From Crocosphaera chwakensis CCY0110 (GTDB lineage Bacteria > Cyanobacteriota > Cyanobacteriia > Cyanobacteriales > Microcystaceae), in NCBI RefSeq assembly GCF_000169335.1, contig NZ_AAXW01000013.1, forward strand, positions 70,960-134,959: 64,000 nt of DNA. The letters are read 5' to 3'. The notes under the pieces are model-generated. The model did no database searches. It was given only the letters and a program-made list of their open reading frames with translations, and was not told the DNA's origin. Both the position numbers and the translations under genes were made by a program. The first letter of the stretch is position 1, and each line of letters begins with the position of its first letter. This document shows, one piece after another, positions 8,634 through 17,390 of this stretch.

Positions 8634-8751
8634 TGTTCAAAAAAAAGGTGTTTGGTGGCAATTATAGGTAAGACTTCAGAAACCCCCCTGATATTTTAGG
8701 AATGCTTTAGATTTGGGAGGTAATGATGCTTGACTCTTCAGACAAAAAAGG

Positions 8752-11091
8752 ATGTTATATCATAAGAAAAAGCTACGAAAGACAAACAAAATGAAAACTT
8801 CCCTACACGGTAAATCTTCTCATAAAAATACAGATTTGACACAAGAAACTTTACAATTAGAAGGAATGGGATGTGCTGCTTGTGCGAGTACCATTGAGAC
8901 AGCAATCAATAAAGTTTCTGGGGTAGTAGAATGTAGTGTTAATTTTGCCTTAGAAAGGGGAACTGTTAAATACGATACTAAAACTACTGATTTAGAAACC
9001 ATTCAAGCTGCTGTGAGTAAAGCAGGGTACAAAGCTTATATTGTAGAGAATAACAAAAATAATCAATCGAACGATATTGAACAACAAAAAAGGGAAACTA
9101 AACAAAAAGAATTAACACAAAAAGTAATTGTGGGTGCTGTTGTTAGTTTGATCTTAATTTTTGGATCATTACCCATGATGACAGGGTTATCTATCCCGTT
9201 TATTCCTCATTGGTTACATAATGCTTGGTTACAGTTGATTTTAAGTATTCCTGTCATTTTTTGGTGTGGAAAAGGATTTTATACAGGAGCGATCAAAGCT
9301 TTAAAACGTGGCACGTCTGACATGAATACTTTGGTTGCTTTGGGAACTGGTGCAGCCTTTTTATACTCTTTGTTTGCCACTTTTTTTCCTAGTTTTTTCA
9401 TCTCTCAAGGCTTAAATGCTGATGTTTATTATGAAGCTGCTGTTGTTATTATTACCTTAATTCTACTAGGTAGATTATTAGAAAATAGAGCCAGGGGGAA
9501 AACATCAGAAGCGATTCGTAACTTGATGGGATTACAAGCAAAAACAGCAAGAGTGATTCGTCAAGGGGAAACTATAGATATTGCTGTAGAAGATGTAGTG
9601 ATTGATGATATTATTTTAGTGCGTCCAGGGGAAAAAATACCGGTAGATGGCGTGATTATTGAAGGACAATCTACCTTAGACGAATCGATGATTACAGGGG
9701 AATCTATTCCCGTTGAAAAACAAGTAGCAGATGAGGTCATCGGCGCAACCATTAATAAGACAGGAAGCTTTAAATTTGAAGCCAAAAAAGTAGGCAAAGA
9801 TACAACATTATCCCAGATTATTCAATTAGTAGAAGAAGCACAAAATAGCAAAGCCCCGATTCAGAAAATAGCGGATCAAGTAACTGCTTGGTTTGTTCCC
9901 GGAGTGATGAGTATTGCTGTTATTACCTTTATTTGTTGGTTCATTTTTGCTAAAAATTTATCTTTAGCAATGGTAGCAACCGTAAGCGTTTTAATTATTG
10001 CTTGTCCCTGTGCTTTGGGGTTAGCAACTCCCACATCTATCATGGTAGGAACGGGTAAAGGCGCAGAAAATGGTATTTTAATTAAAGGAGCCGATAGTTT
10101 AGAATTGGCACATAAAATTAAAGCCATTGTATTAGATAAAACAGGAACTTTAACCCAAGGTCAACCGACTGTTACTGATTATATTACCGTTGATGGAATT
10201 GCTGATAATAATGAGCTTAATATCTTAGAAATAGCAGCAGCTATTGAACATAATTCTGAGCATCCTTTAGCTGAAGCAATTGTTAATTATGCTAAGCATC
10301 AAGGAGTTTCTAATAACTTACCGAAAGTGGAGCATTTTGAAGCAATGGGAGGACAAGGAGTACAAGGAAAAATAAACGGAAACTTAGTACAAATCGGAAC
10401 GCAGAAATGGATGGAACAATTAGGGATTAATACTAATGATTTAATGTTTCAAGCAAACGAATGGGAAAGTCAGGCAAAAACAACTCCCTGGCTCGCCATT
10501 AATGGGGAAATAAAAGGCTTATTTGCTATTGCTGATGCGGTAAAACCTTCCTCTGTTGAAGCGGTTAAAAAGCTCAAAAAATTGGGATTAGAAGTGATCA
10601 TGTTGACAGGAGATAATCAACAAACCGCTCAAGCGATCGCTGATGAAGTGGGAATATTCCATGTCTTTGCAGAGGTACGTCCTGATGAAAAAGCGGATAA
10701 AGTGAAAGGAATTCAGCAATCTCAAGGTAAAATCGTCGCTATGGTAGGCGATGGTATCAACGACGCACCCGCACTTGCTCAAGCAGATGTAGGAATGGCG
10801 ATCGGTACGGGTACAGATGTAGCTATGTCTGCCAGTGATATTACCCTCATTTCAGGGGATTTACAAGGTATTGTAACCGCCATAGAATTGAGTCGTGCTA
10901 CCATGAAAAATATTCGTCAAAATCTCTTTTTTGCCTTTATTTATAATACGTTAGGAATTCCTATTGCTGCTGGTATTTTATATCCTTTCTTTGGTGTCTT
11001 ATTAAACCCGATGATTGCCGGTGCAGCCATGGCCTTTAGTTCCGTTTCCGTGGTTTCAAATGCTTTAAGATTGAGGAATTTTCAGCCATAA
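8752..11091 (+). CDS. Copper-translocating P1B-type ATPase
   Basis: 779 residues. Domains in order: an N-terminal HMA domain with the metal site GMGCAAC (about residue 39), a transmembrane bundle, the actuator domain with TGES (about 314), the membrane metal site CPC (about 418), the phosphorylation motif DKTGT (about 461), the HP motif in EHPLAEA, and the hinge GDGINDAP (about 666). The CPC and HMA motifs indicate Cu(I) transport. Cyanobacteria have two such pumps, CtaA (plasma membrane) and PacS (thylakoid), supplying plastocyanin and cytochrome oxidase; I cannot say which this is. The start is uncertain: a second ATG at 8791 removes 13 residues and is equally plausible. Confidence 0.9.
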   Translation: MLYHKKKLRKTNKMKTSLHGKSSHKNTDLTQETLQLEGMGCAACASTIETAINKVSGVVECSVNFALERGTVKYDTKTTDLETIQAAVSKAGYKAYIVENNKNNQSNDIEQQKRETKQKELTQKVIVGAVVSLILIFGSLPMMTGLSIPFIPHWLHNAWLQLILSIPVIFWCGKGFYTGAIKALKRGTSDMNTLVALGTGAAFLYSLFATFFPSFFISQGLNADVYYEAAVVIITLILLGRLLENRARGKTSEAIRNLMGLQAKTARVIRQGETIDIAVEDVVIDDIILVRPGEKIPVDGVIIEGQSTLDESMITGESIPVEKQVADEVIGATINKTGSFKFEAKKVGKDTTLSQIIQLVEEAQNSKAPIQKIADQVTAWFVPGVMSIAVITFICWFIFAKNLSLAMVATVSVLIIACPCALGLATPTSIMVGTGKGAENGILIKGADSLELAHKIKAIVLDKTGTLTQGQPTVTDYITVDGIADNNELNILEIAAAIEHNSEHPLAEAIVNYAKHQGVSNNLPKVEHFEAMGGQGVQGKINGNLVQIGTQKWMEQLGINTNDLMFQANEWESQAKTTPWLAINGEIKGLFAIADAVKPSSVEAVKKLKKLGLEVIMLTGDNQQTAQAIADEVGIFHVFAEVRPDEKADKVKGIQQSQGKIVAMVGDGINDAPALAQADVGMAIGTGTDVAMSASDITLISGDLQGIVTAIELSRATMKNIRQNLFFAFIYNTLGIPIAAGILYPFFGVLLNPMIAGAAMAFSSVSVVSNALRLRNFQP

Positions 11092-11152
11092 TTGGTGTGG
11101 CTTGGGACAACAATAGTTTCATTATTAATTAATAATTGAGGTAGTTTTAAGA

Positions 11153-12049
11153 ATGTGGACACGATTCAAGTGGTGGGGAGCAACGATAAAGAACAATAAG
11201 TTGTTAGTAATGGGCGCGATCGCTACTCCAGTCTTACTCTCGATGGTGTGGGGGATTAAGCTAATCTGGGATCATAGACTTGAGCTAGATGATGATCGTT
11301 TATCCCATAATGAAAGAGGCACTCTTGCTCACCAACAGGGAGAATCTCCCATCGGTAATCTTGGGATAATCGCAACAGGTGTGGCTGGACTCTTCGTGTT
11401 ACTTAATCTCCGCTTTGCCTCCAGGGATGCAGAGATAGCCGACCTTAGCGGTGCTGATCTTAACTGTGCCGACCTCAAAGATAGCAATCTTAGTAAAGCT
11501 GACCTTAGTGGTGCTGACCTTAACTGTGCTAACCTTAGCGGTGCTAATCTTAGATATGCTAACCTCAGATATGCGAATCTCAGTGGTGCTGACCTTAGCG
11601 GTGCCGACCTCAGCGATACCGACTTCACATATGCCAATCTCAATAGTGCGAGTCTCAGATATACGAATCTCAGTGGTGCCGACCTGAGATATGCTAACCT
11701 TAGTAATGCTGATATCAACTGTGCTTTACTTAGTGGTGCCAACTTGAGTGATGCTAACCTTAGCGGTGCTTTACTATTTTTTCTCAATTTACGAGAGGTT
11801 GAAAATCTTGAACCGCCTCAACTAGAAGCCAAACCTTCGCCTTTTTTGTGTCATGTTGCCCTGCCTCCTTATTCACAAAAACTTGATCTAGATCCTAATC
11901 GTGACTGTCATCTCATTCCCCAACTTTTGAGCGCACCGCGGACTCGAAGAGGAACGAAGTCTAGCGGTGCGCTTCGAGATCGCTATGACATTTCACTCAA
12001 AGAGGCTCAAGAAATCCTTAATGAAGTCCGACGACACCAATGGGACTAG
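11153..12049 (+). CDS. Membrane-anchored pentapeptide-repeat protein with an in-frame palindromic insert
   Basis: 298 residues. Two hydrophobic segments (about 17-38 and 68-87) precede a block of roughly 20-25 pentapeptide repeats of the A(D/N)LSG type (about 97-205), which should form a right-handed quadrilateral beta-helix. The C-terminal domain contains CHLIPQLLS and, near the end, DRYDISLKEAQEILNEVRRH. Between them is SAPRTRRGTKSSGALR, encoded by the GC-rich palindrome at 11929-11973, which looks like an inserted element that kept the frame. The repeat block is also open on the opposite strand because of the repeat itself; those frames are not genes. Function unknown. Confidence 0.8.
   Translation: MWTRFKWWGATIKNNKLLVMGAIATPVLLSMVWGIKLIWDHRLELDDDRLSHNERGTLAHQQGESPIGNLGIIATGVAGLFVLLNLRFASRDAEIADLSGADLNCADLKDSNLSKADLSGADLNCANLSGANLRYANLRYANLSGADLSGADLSDTDFTYANLNSASLRYTNLSGADLRYANLSNADINCALLSGANLSDANLSGALLFFLNLREVENLEPPQLEAKPSPFLCHVALPPYSQKLDLDPNRDCHLIPQLLSAPRTRRGTKSSGALRDRYDISLKEAQEILNEVRRHQWD
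11929..11973. repeat. GC-rich palindromic element inside a coding frame
   Basis: Imperfect inverted repeat: left arm GAGCGCACCGC-GGACTC, right arm GAAGTCTA-GCGGTGCGCTTC, separated by about 8-10 bases. It is far richer in G+C than its surroundings. Its GGTGCG/CGCACC outer arms are shared with the inserts in the two Uma2 genes at 54612-54671 and 55673-55732. Confidence 0.7.
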
Positions 12050-12262
12050 CTTGTTGCCAAAACTTTCAACTAATTACCTACAATATAAAATGCCTGTTGA
12101 TTGTAAAAACTCCTTGAGAATTAGAAGACCTTGATCTTGCTTTACGGACTTTTTTATCAGCTTTCATTCTCTGTGTATCTCATCTTAACGTATGGTATGT
12201 GAACAGTTTATACTAGATTAAGAGAGAATAGTTAATTGTACTAAACCCGTTTAAATAATAAA

Positions 12263-12676
12263 ATGTTAGGCAACTTTCAACAAAGTCAATTACGTATTGC
12301 GGTTCCTGGAGATCATGATCTGATTCGGGATAGTTTATTAAATAGTAATCATTTAAAAAAATGGTTAATTCCTCAGACATTATCCTCTGATGTTCCTGAT
12401 AAGTTAATTACCGGTTCAAAGTTTAGTAGTAAACTCGGATTAGTTACTATTGAACATCATGTAGAGATTGCTGATGATAACTGTTTACGGATGATTTTAA
12501 AGCAAGGAATCGATGGTTATCACGAATGGTTATGGGGTGATGGTTGGGTACAATCTCGGTTAGAAGGAATTTCCTTATTACCGCTTAACTTAGGTCAAAC
12601 TTTTAGCTTATTAAAGTTAAGATTGTTTTTGATAAGTCAGACAAAAAATGAGGATAAAAAACGAGTCTTTTTCTAA
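12263..12676 (+). CDS. Conserved hypothetical protein
   Basis: 137 residues, no signal peptide or membrane helix, moderately basic. The stretch YHEWLWGDGWVQSRLEG followed by SLLPLNLGQTFSLLKLR looks conserved, and the alternation of beta-like and amphipathic stretches could fit an SRPBCC-type small ligand-binding fold, but that is a guess. It stands alone, convergent with clpP3. I do not recognise a function. Confidence 0.6.
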   Translation: MLGNFQQSQLRIAVPGDHDLIRDSLLNSNHLKKWLIPQTLSSDVPDKLITGSKFSSKLGLVTIEHHVEIADDNCLRMILKQGIDGYHEWLWGDGWVQSRLEGISLLPLNLGQTFSLLKLRLFLISQTKNEDKKRVFF

Positions 12677-12698
12677 TGTATCTTAAGCGAATAAAGTA

Positions 12699-12727
12699 CC
12701 CCCATAACCTCAATAAGATCATGGGGG
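12699..12727. terminator. Hairpin between convergent genes
   Basis: CCCCCAT and ATGGGGG arms around a 15-base loop, between the stop at 12676 (plus) and the clpP3 stop at 12766 (minus). There is no long T-run on either side, so it may be a weak bidirectional terminator or an mRNA end-protecting hairpin. Confidence 0.5.
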
Positions 12728-12765
12728 ATAGTATCAATACAACCGTTACCAAGTGGTTGAAATAA

Positions 12766-13365
12766 TTAAAGACTTCTTTCTTCAATTACCTTATCAATCA
12801 GGCCATATTCTTTTGCTTCTTCAGCAGACATAAAATAATCTCGGTCGGTATCTTTTTCAATCTTTTCGAGAGTTTGTCCACACTGATTAGCTAACAGTTG
12901 ATTTAACTGGGAACGAATGCGTAAAATTTCGTTCGCTTCGATTTCAATATCGCTTGCTTGTCGTCTTCCGGTTCCTCCCATGGGTTGGTGAATCATAATT
13001 CTAGCGTGGGGTAAGGCCAGACGCTTTCCGGGGGTTCCTGCGGCCAATAAAAATGACCCCATCGACGCAGCTAAACCAACACAAATGGTAATTACTTCGG
13101 ACTTAATATACTGCATCGTATCATAAATGGCCATACCTGCAGTGACAGAACCCCCAGGGGAGTTAATGTAGAGATAAATAGGTTTACTGGGATCTTCAGA
13201 ATCAAGATATAACAGTAAAGCAACAATACGGTTAGCGATACCATCAGTTACTTCTTGACCGAGGAAAATAATTCTTTCTTGGCCTAAACGAGTATAGATA
13301 TCAATCCATCGTTCGTATTGACTACCAGGAAGACGATAAGGAACACTAGGAACACCAATAGGCAT
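12766..13365 (-). CDS. clpP3: ATP-dependent Clp protease proteolytic subunit (ClpP3 type)
   Basis: 199 residues with a complete serine-protease triad: Ser in GLAASMGSFLL, His in ARIMIHQPMGG, and an Asp in the DRDYFMSAEEA region. It is the active partner of the ClpP3/R mixed ring, which works with ClpC or another Clp ATPase in the cytoplasm and is essential in Synechococcus. It lies 32 bp downstream of clpR on the same strand, the conserved cyanobacterial operon order. The numbering as ClpP3 rests on this pairing. Confidence 0.92.
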   Translation of the reverse strand: MPIGVPSVPYRLPGSQYERWIDIYTRLGQERIIFLGQEVTDGIANRIVALLLYLDSEDPSKPIYLYINSPGGSVTAGMAIYDTMQYIKSEVITICVGLAASMGSFLLAAGTPGKRLALPHARIMIHQPMGGTGRRQASDIEIEANEILRIRSQLNQLLANQCGQTLEKIEKDTDRDYFMSAEEAKEYGLIDKVIEERSL

Positions 13366-13397
13366 AAGCTTAACTCAAAGTAAAGGTAAACAGTAAA

Positions 13398-14078
13398 TTA
13401 ACCAACAGGATTTAAGGGTTTAGGTAATTCTTTGGTACTTTCTAAAACACGATCAATTAACCCGTATTCTTTAGCTTTTTCGGGGGTTAAATAGAAAGTG
13501 CGATCAATATCTTTAGCGATTTTTTCAGGGGTTTGCCCGGTATTTTGGGACAAGATTTGTAACATCGTTTGCTTATTATGCAAAACCTCTTTAGCACGAA
13601 TTTGAATATCCGTTGCTTGACCTCTTGCTCCGGAACGGTTTTGATTGAGAACGATGGTAGCATGGGGGAGACTGGCACGACAGCCTTTTGTCCCTGCTGA
13701 GAGAATCATGGCCGCCGTTCCCATCGCTTGGCCGATACAAATGGTATGGATAGGAGGTTTAACATAATTCATGGTATCGCAGATGGCAAAGGCTTCGGTT
13801 TCAAAACCAATCGCATCACCTGTGTACCAAGAGGTTCCGGTGGAGTTGATGTAGAAAAAGATGGGTTTATCAGGGTTATCAAACTGTAAATAGAGTAATT
13901 GAGCAATAATCAGTTGAGTAACATCAATACCCACTTGTTGCTTAATTTCATCAGAAGAAAATAGAGGTAACCCTAAATAGATGATACGCTCTTTGAGTAG
14001 TAAGGATTCTAAATCTGGTGGGGGAGTGCGAAAATTAGAATCCCCGTAATAACCAGCTTGAACAGCTTTAATCTCCAT
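13398..14078 (-). CDS. clpR: ClpR, catalytically inactive ClpP-like subunit
   Basis: 226 residues homologous to ClpP but lacking the triad. At the Ser position the sequence is GQAMGTAAMILS (Gly in place of Ser), and at the His position it is ATIVLNQNRSG (Asn in place of His). ClpR co-assembles with ClpP3 in a two-ring core whose ClpR subunits are structural or regulatory. It is the first gene of the clpR-clpP3 operon; the promoter must lie in the 14079-14460 stretch. Confidence 0.92.
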   Translation of the reverse strand: MEIKAVQAGYYGDSNFRTPPPDLESLLLKERIIYLGLPLFSSDEIKQQVGIDVTQLIIAQLLYLQFDNPDKPIFFYINSTGTSWYTGDAIGFETEAFAICDTMNYVKPPIHTICIGQAMGTAAMILSAGTKGCRASLPHATIVLNQNRSGARGQATDIQIRAKEVLHNKQTMLQILSQNTGQTPEKIAKDIDRTFYLTPEKAKEYGLIDRVLESTKELPKPLNPVG

Positions 14079-14590
14079 TGGTCGGTTGTTTTGTCTAGAT
14101 GGATGGTGAGCAATAATTGCTCTGACTTTGATTTTAACGAATTATCGTAGGCATTCTCCAAAAAAAAAGCTGCTCAATGACCTATTTTTGTGATCAAGAG
14201 CAGATATTTAGAGACGGAAAATCTTTGTTTTTAGAAATTTGCGAGTAATAAAGATTCAGTATCAGGGAGTTTCTAGGTTTCTTGGGCGAAGGATCATCTG
14301 TTATTCTGAAAGGATAATATGGTTAGTATCAGATATTAAAAAAGTTTGACGTATCCGAGCTAATTGCGATTGCTTTTACTCATGTCTTAATTTTCATCGA
14401 TTTGATTCAATGATGCAATAATAACCATCACTTGGTGAATGTGATGTGTCTCACCCTATGTTCTAGAAAAAAATTGGGGGAGGTTCTTATGGTAAGAGTT
14501 CCTCCCCTCAACGCTTGAACAGGTGCCGAGTTAAATTGACTGCAAGGATTTCTCCTTTGTTCCCAGCTTTTTTATTCAGTTCTGTGTTAG
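14079..14590. other. Intergenic region between clpR and an IS630 remnant
   Basis: No gene seen. It should contain the clpR promoter at its left end (AT-rich, minus strand) and holds the terminator hairpin at 14465-14507. The rest shows nothing recognisable. Confidence 0.5.
14465..14507 (-). terminator. Rho-independent terminator for the 14695-15072 gene
   Basis: Reading the minus strand, GGGGAGG-(AA)CTTA-loop-TAAG-(AA)CCTCCCC is followed by CAATTTTTTTC. The hairpin lies about 190 bp beyond the stop at 14695, the gap being filled by an IS630 remnant. Confidence 0.65.
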
Positions 14591-14698
14591 CTCAATCAAG
14601 CTATCAGTGAAGCCATTGATTTAGTCACTAATGAAGACATAATTGGCTGGTTTACCCACTGCTGCTACTATCTTTGTGACCTACTTACACTGTATTAA
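14591..14698 (+). pseudogene. C-terminal remnant of an IS630-family transposase
   Basis: The frame from 14591 encodes AISEAIDLVTNEDIIGWFTH followed by CCYYL and ends at a TAA at 14696-14698. It matches the C-terminus of the complete transposase at 53813-54424 (SAMLQVTKQDIRNWFTHCCY). No upstream part of the transposase is visible, so only about 35 codons survive. It abuts the 3' end of the neighbouring minus-strand gene, and the two stop codons overlap. Confidence 0.75.
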
Positions 14699-15072
14699 TT
14701 AATTTTTACCGGCGACTCTTGCCAGATTTGATAGAGAAGGGATTCTAAGCGATCGCTTAAACGACAGACAAATAATCCTTCTTCGCTGGCCACATCTGAT
14801 CCTAACCAAGTGCCTTCTAACACAACTTCCATTGCTTCTTCATCACAACGATTAAGTTCTACAATTTCCCCTGTAAATTCGTTCACATCTTCTAATAGTT
14901 GATTCACATAAGGTAAGTCTAAAGAAATTAAAAAAGAAGCACTACTCGGTTCAACACAAAGACTGGTGCCGGATCGTAAGGCTAAAAGGACACGGGTTGT
15001 CACCCAAGCTTCTAAGGATACTTCAAGATGATCAATATAAAATCCATTATGGGTATAAGTTAGTTTTAACAT
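14695..15072 (-). CDS. Conserved cyanobacterial protein of unknown function
   Basis: 125 residues, acidic, soluble. It begins LKLTYTHNGFYIDHLEVSLE and has a WVTTRVLLALRSG segment followed by VEPSSASFLISLDLP. It resembles a small family restricted to cyanobacteria (I recall Anabaena Alr0857 as a member, unverified). No catalytic motif can be named. Its 3' end overlaps an IS630 remnant, so the last residues could have been altered. Confidence 0.7.
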   Translation of the reverse strand: MLKLTYTHNGFYIDHLEVSLEAWVTTRVLLALRSGTSLCVEPSSASFLISLDLPYVNQLLEDVNEFTGEIVELNRCDEEAMEVVLEGTWLGSDVASEEGLFVCRLSDRLESLLYQIWQESPVKIN

Positions 15073-15175
15073 CGTCTTTTGTCGCTTTGAAAATGGCAGA
15101 AATCATTGATGTGAGTCGATAAGTAAGAGAACAACAATAATAGATCAATATCGTCCCCATTAACTTTGGTTTTTC

Positions 15176-15218
15176 TAATCAAAACCCCCACTTTCTACTA
15201 GGTAGGAAAGCGGGGGTT
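15176..15218 (-). terminator. Rho-independent terminator, minus strand
   Basis: AACCCCC-x-CTTTC paired with GAAAG-x-GGGGGTT around a short loop. On the minus strand the stem is followed by TTTTGATT. It lies 25 bp beyond the end of the frame at 15244-15540 and supports transcription in that direction. Confidence 0.65.
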
Positions 15219-15243
15219 AGACAAACCTTGAGGAGTTAGGTAT

Positions 15244-15540
15244 TTATCTAGGGATAGGGAAGATTTGCCTTCGCCACCCGCTTTTGAGGGTTAGGGATGT
15301 TCTACTCTCTTGGAATCGATTATCGCCTGAGAGGGGATAATTTGGGTGAGATGGGTTTCCTACTACAAAATTAAAGACTGTTGCTTGTTTCGTCGAGAAT
15401 TTACTTTCTATTTCTAGGCCCTTTTCTTCCATTACCCCAGTTTTCCAGCGTTGGCAAACACCGAGGATGAATAGGAATAAGTTGGGACAAGAAAAAAGTA
15501 ACATGAACGTTTTCAATCGTGTTAAAAGAGACTTTTTCAT
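15244..15540 (-). CDS. Doubtful small protein
   Basis: 98 residues, with an N-terminal basic stretch and hydrophobic helix (about 8-28) and then a polar tail with no recognisable domain. Support is a start placed about 50 bp from the divergent gene at 15590 and a terminator just after the stop. Against it are the low-complexity composition and the absence of any family resemblance. It could be an unusual secreted peptide or a chance frame. Confidence 0.35.
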   Translation of the reverse strand: MKKSLLTRLKTFMLLFSCPNLFLFILGVCQRWKTGVMEEKGLEIESKFSTKQATVFNFVVGNPSHPNYPLSGDNRFQESRTSLTLKSGWRRQIFPIPR

Positions 15541-15589
15541 ACTACACTGATATTACTGAAATGTCTACTTTTTCATGAGGAAAAAAATT

Positions 15590-15937
15590 ATGAAAACCCT
15601 TCCCCGTACTTCAACCACCGAAATGGAAGTTACCAGCATCCGTTTAGAAAAAACCCTCAAAGATAAGCTAAAAGAGCTTTCTGGCAATCAAGGCTATCAA
15701 GCACTAATCAGGGACATTCTTTGGAACTATGTGCAGCAAAAATCAGGGGACTATCGACCACAATTTTCGACGGTAGATATTCGTGCCACCATTGAATCAG
15801 TCGCTAGAAAAGATGAAAGTTGTGTATTAACCGGAAAACTAATCCAAGCAGGACAACCGATGTTATTAGGATTAACCATTTATGGCGATTTTGTCCCACT
15901 GAGTCTAGAGAGTATAGATAAAGTTGTAAACAGTTAA
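15590..15937 (+). CDS. Small ribbon-helix-helix-like cyanobacterial protein
   Basis: 115 residues from the ATG at 15590, chosen over 15575 because homologue-like sequence begins there. The N-terminus (TSIRLEKTLKDKLKELS, then QALIRDILWNYV) has the beta-helix-helix pattern of RHH DNA-binding proteins. The C-terminal half (about 60-115) with CVLTGKLIQAGQPMLLGLTI is unlike typical RHH regulators. Function unknown; a transcriptional role is only suggested by the N-terminal pattern. Confidence 0.6.
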   Translation: MKTLPRTSTTEMEVTSIRLEKTLKDKLKELSGNQGYQALIRDILWNYVQQKSGDYRPQFSTVDIRATIESVARKDESCVLTGKLIQAGQPMLLGLTIYGDFVPLSLESIDKVVNS

Positions 15938-15946
15938 CAGTGACCA

Positions 15947-15979
15947 GTGATCAGTGACTCGTTACCCATCACTGATCAC
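15947..15979. repeat. Perfect 11-bp inverted repeat after the preceding gene
   Basis: GTGATCAGTGA and TCACTGATCAC around an 11-base loop, 10 bp past the stop at 15937. It is part of the CAGTGACCAGTGATCAG-type short repeat family common in cyanobacterial intergenic DNA. It may act as a terminator hairpin, although no T-run follows. Confidence 0.55.
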
Positions 15980-16071
15980 CCATAAAATAGCAATTAATCC
16001 TTACAGTAAGTTAAAATCAACGAAAGTGTGTTATTGATCACATTTTTATTTTTTATTTTAATTCAAGACTT

Positions 16072-16542
16072 ATGGCAGGCAACTCCTCACGGAACTCTAT
16101 CCCCTTTGAACCCCGTCAGAAAAAAAAGAAGAAAGAAAAAAAAGCTCCAGCAACTAACACAAGCTCGGTTAAAAACCCCGAAAAACAGAAAAAACGCTCT
16201 AATGATGCCAGTCTTAGCGCAATTCCTGACAGCGTTAGTAAAAGAATGATTAAACGCATGGCTATTTTTTCAGGTATTCCCACGGGACTAGGAATGTCTT
16301 CATTTTTTGTCTTTTATTGGATAGTCAGTCATGACTGGTTAGATATTCCCACTGCTGCCGTTGGTGCCGTCAGTTTAGGACTGTTTGGGTTAGGGGTATT
16401 AGGACTAAGTTATGGCATTTTTTCCTCTTCTTGGGATGAACACCGTGCTGGTGGTTGGTGGGGATGGCAAGAATTTACCCAAAATTTGGGTCGTACCATT
16501 CAAGCATGGCGTAGTGCTAGACAAGAAGCGAGAAATGATTAG
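16072..16542 (+). CDS. PAM68-family photosystem II assembly protein
   Basis: 156 residues. A highly basic Lys-rich N-terminus (about 15-60) is followed by two membrane helices (about 75-97 and 102-125), then the conserved SSSWDEHRAGGWWGWQEFT and a basic C-terminal helix. This is the PAM68/DUF3464 layout (Synechocystis Sll0933), a thylakoid-membrane factor needed for early photosystem II assembly and CP47 insertion. A frame at 16028-16249 overlapping its Lys-rich part is a shadow. Confidence 0.88.
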   Translation: MAGNSSRNSIPFEPRQKKKKKEKKAPATNTSSVKNPEKQKKRSNDASLSAIPDSVSKRMIKRMAIFSGIPTGLGMSSFFVFYWIVSHDWLDIPTAAVGAVSLGLFGLGVLGLSYGIFSSSWDEHRAGGWWGWQEFTQNLGRTIQAWRSARQEARND

Positions 16543-16562
16543 TTAAAAAAGAAAGTGAATTT

Positions 16563-17315
16563 TTATGGTGTTTTGACAGCATGGAATCGGAGTCTGACAT
16601 AATCAGCTACCCACCCGTCTTTTTCTGTGTAGAGAATCGGTTTAACTAATTGTTCGGTTTGAGTCAAAAAAACCGTTTCCATGTCTGTTGGCATCCCTGA
16701 AACAATATGGTTAGCAAAAATCTTGAGCCATTCTTTCACCCCAGTTTTTAGTGGGGTTGGACGGGGAATTAAGGAAATATCAATGACATCAAACCCATTA
16801 TTTTCCAAGTGATTCTTGTATTCGTCAGCTTTTGGGAAAAACCAAGGATTTGTGAATTGGCCCATACTTTTATTTTGGCTAACCACAGTTTCCATCCCTT
16901 TGATGAGTGTGGCAATATTCCCATAGCCACCAAATTCCCCAACAAATCTGCCTTTTGGTTTAAGGGAGGCAAAAACCCCTTTGATGACAGAATCATAATC
17001 TGTAATCCAATGAAGCACAGCATTGGAAAATACCGCATCAAAGGTATTTTTGTATGTTATCGAGTCTGCACTCATAACGACGGCATTAAGTCCCTTTTCC
17101 TGAGTCGCTTGTACCATACTTGGACTAGAATCGATGCCAATAACTTCTCTCGCTACCGATGCTATTTTCTCGGTCAGCGTTCCATTTCCACATCCAAGGT
17201 CTAGTATAGATTCATCTGGTTGAGGATTCAGTAAGCTTAGCACCGATGAGCCTAACTCTGCTACAAAAGAGGCATTTTCTTGATATTCTTGAGGGTTCCA
17301 TGTTTGTTTATTCAT
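16563..17315 (-). CDS. Class I SAM-dependent methyltransferase
   Basis: 250 residues with the SAM-binding motif I ILDLGCGNGTLTEKI (about 39-53), an acidic motif II (VIGIDSSPSMV) and the post-motif segment FDAVFSNAVLHWI. This is the trans-aconitate-methyltransferase-like or Methyltransf_11 architecture. The substrate is unknown. It is a single-gene unit, convergent with the PAM68 gene. Confidence 0.85.
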   Translation of the reverse strand: MNKQTWNPQEYQENASFVAELGSSVLSLLNPQPDESILDLGCGNGTLTEKIASVAREVIGIDSSPSMVQATQEKGLNAVVMSADSITYKNTFDAVFSNAVLHWITDYDSVIKGVFASLKPKGRFVGEFGGYGNIATLIKGMETVVSQNKSMGQFTNPWFFPKADEYKNHLENNGFDVIDISLIPRPTPLKTGVKEWLKIFANHIVSGMPTDMETVFLTQTEQLVKPILYTEKDGWVADYVRLRFHAVKTP

Positions 17316-17390
17316 CGAACTACTTATTTTAGAAAGAAATTTAGCTAAATATAAATTTCATTATAGTTGCGATGAGATACCTATAAAAAC

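Noticed and set aside
9561..10127. Minus-strand frames inside the copper ATPase gene
   Set aside because: Antisense shadows; the plus-strand gene has all P-type ATPase motifs.
11329..11787. 152-residue minus-strand frame (and the 78-residue frame at 11451-11687)
   Set aside because: By-products of the regular 15-base pentapeptide repeat, which leaves several frames open.
16028..16249. 73-residue frame overlapping the PAM68 gene
   Set aside because: Composed of the Lys-rich segment read in another frame; no family match.
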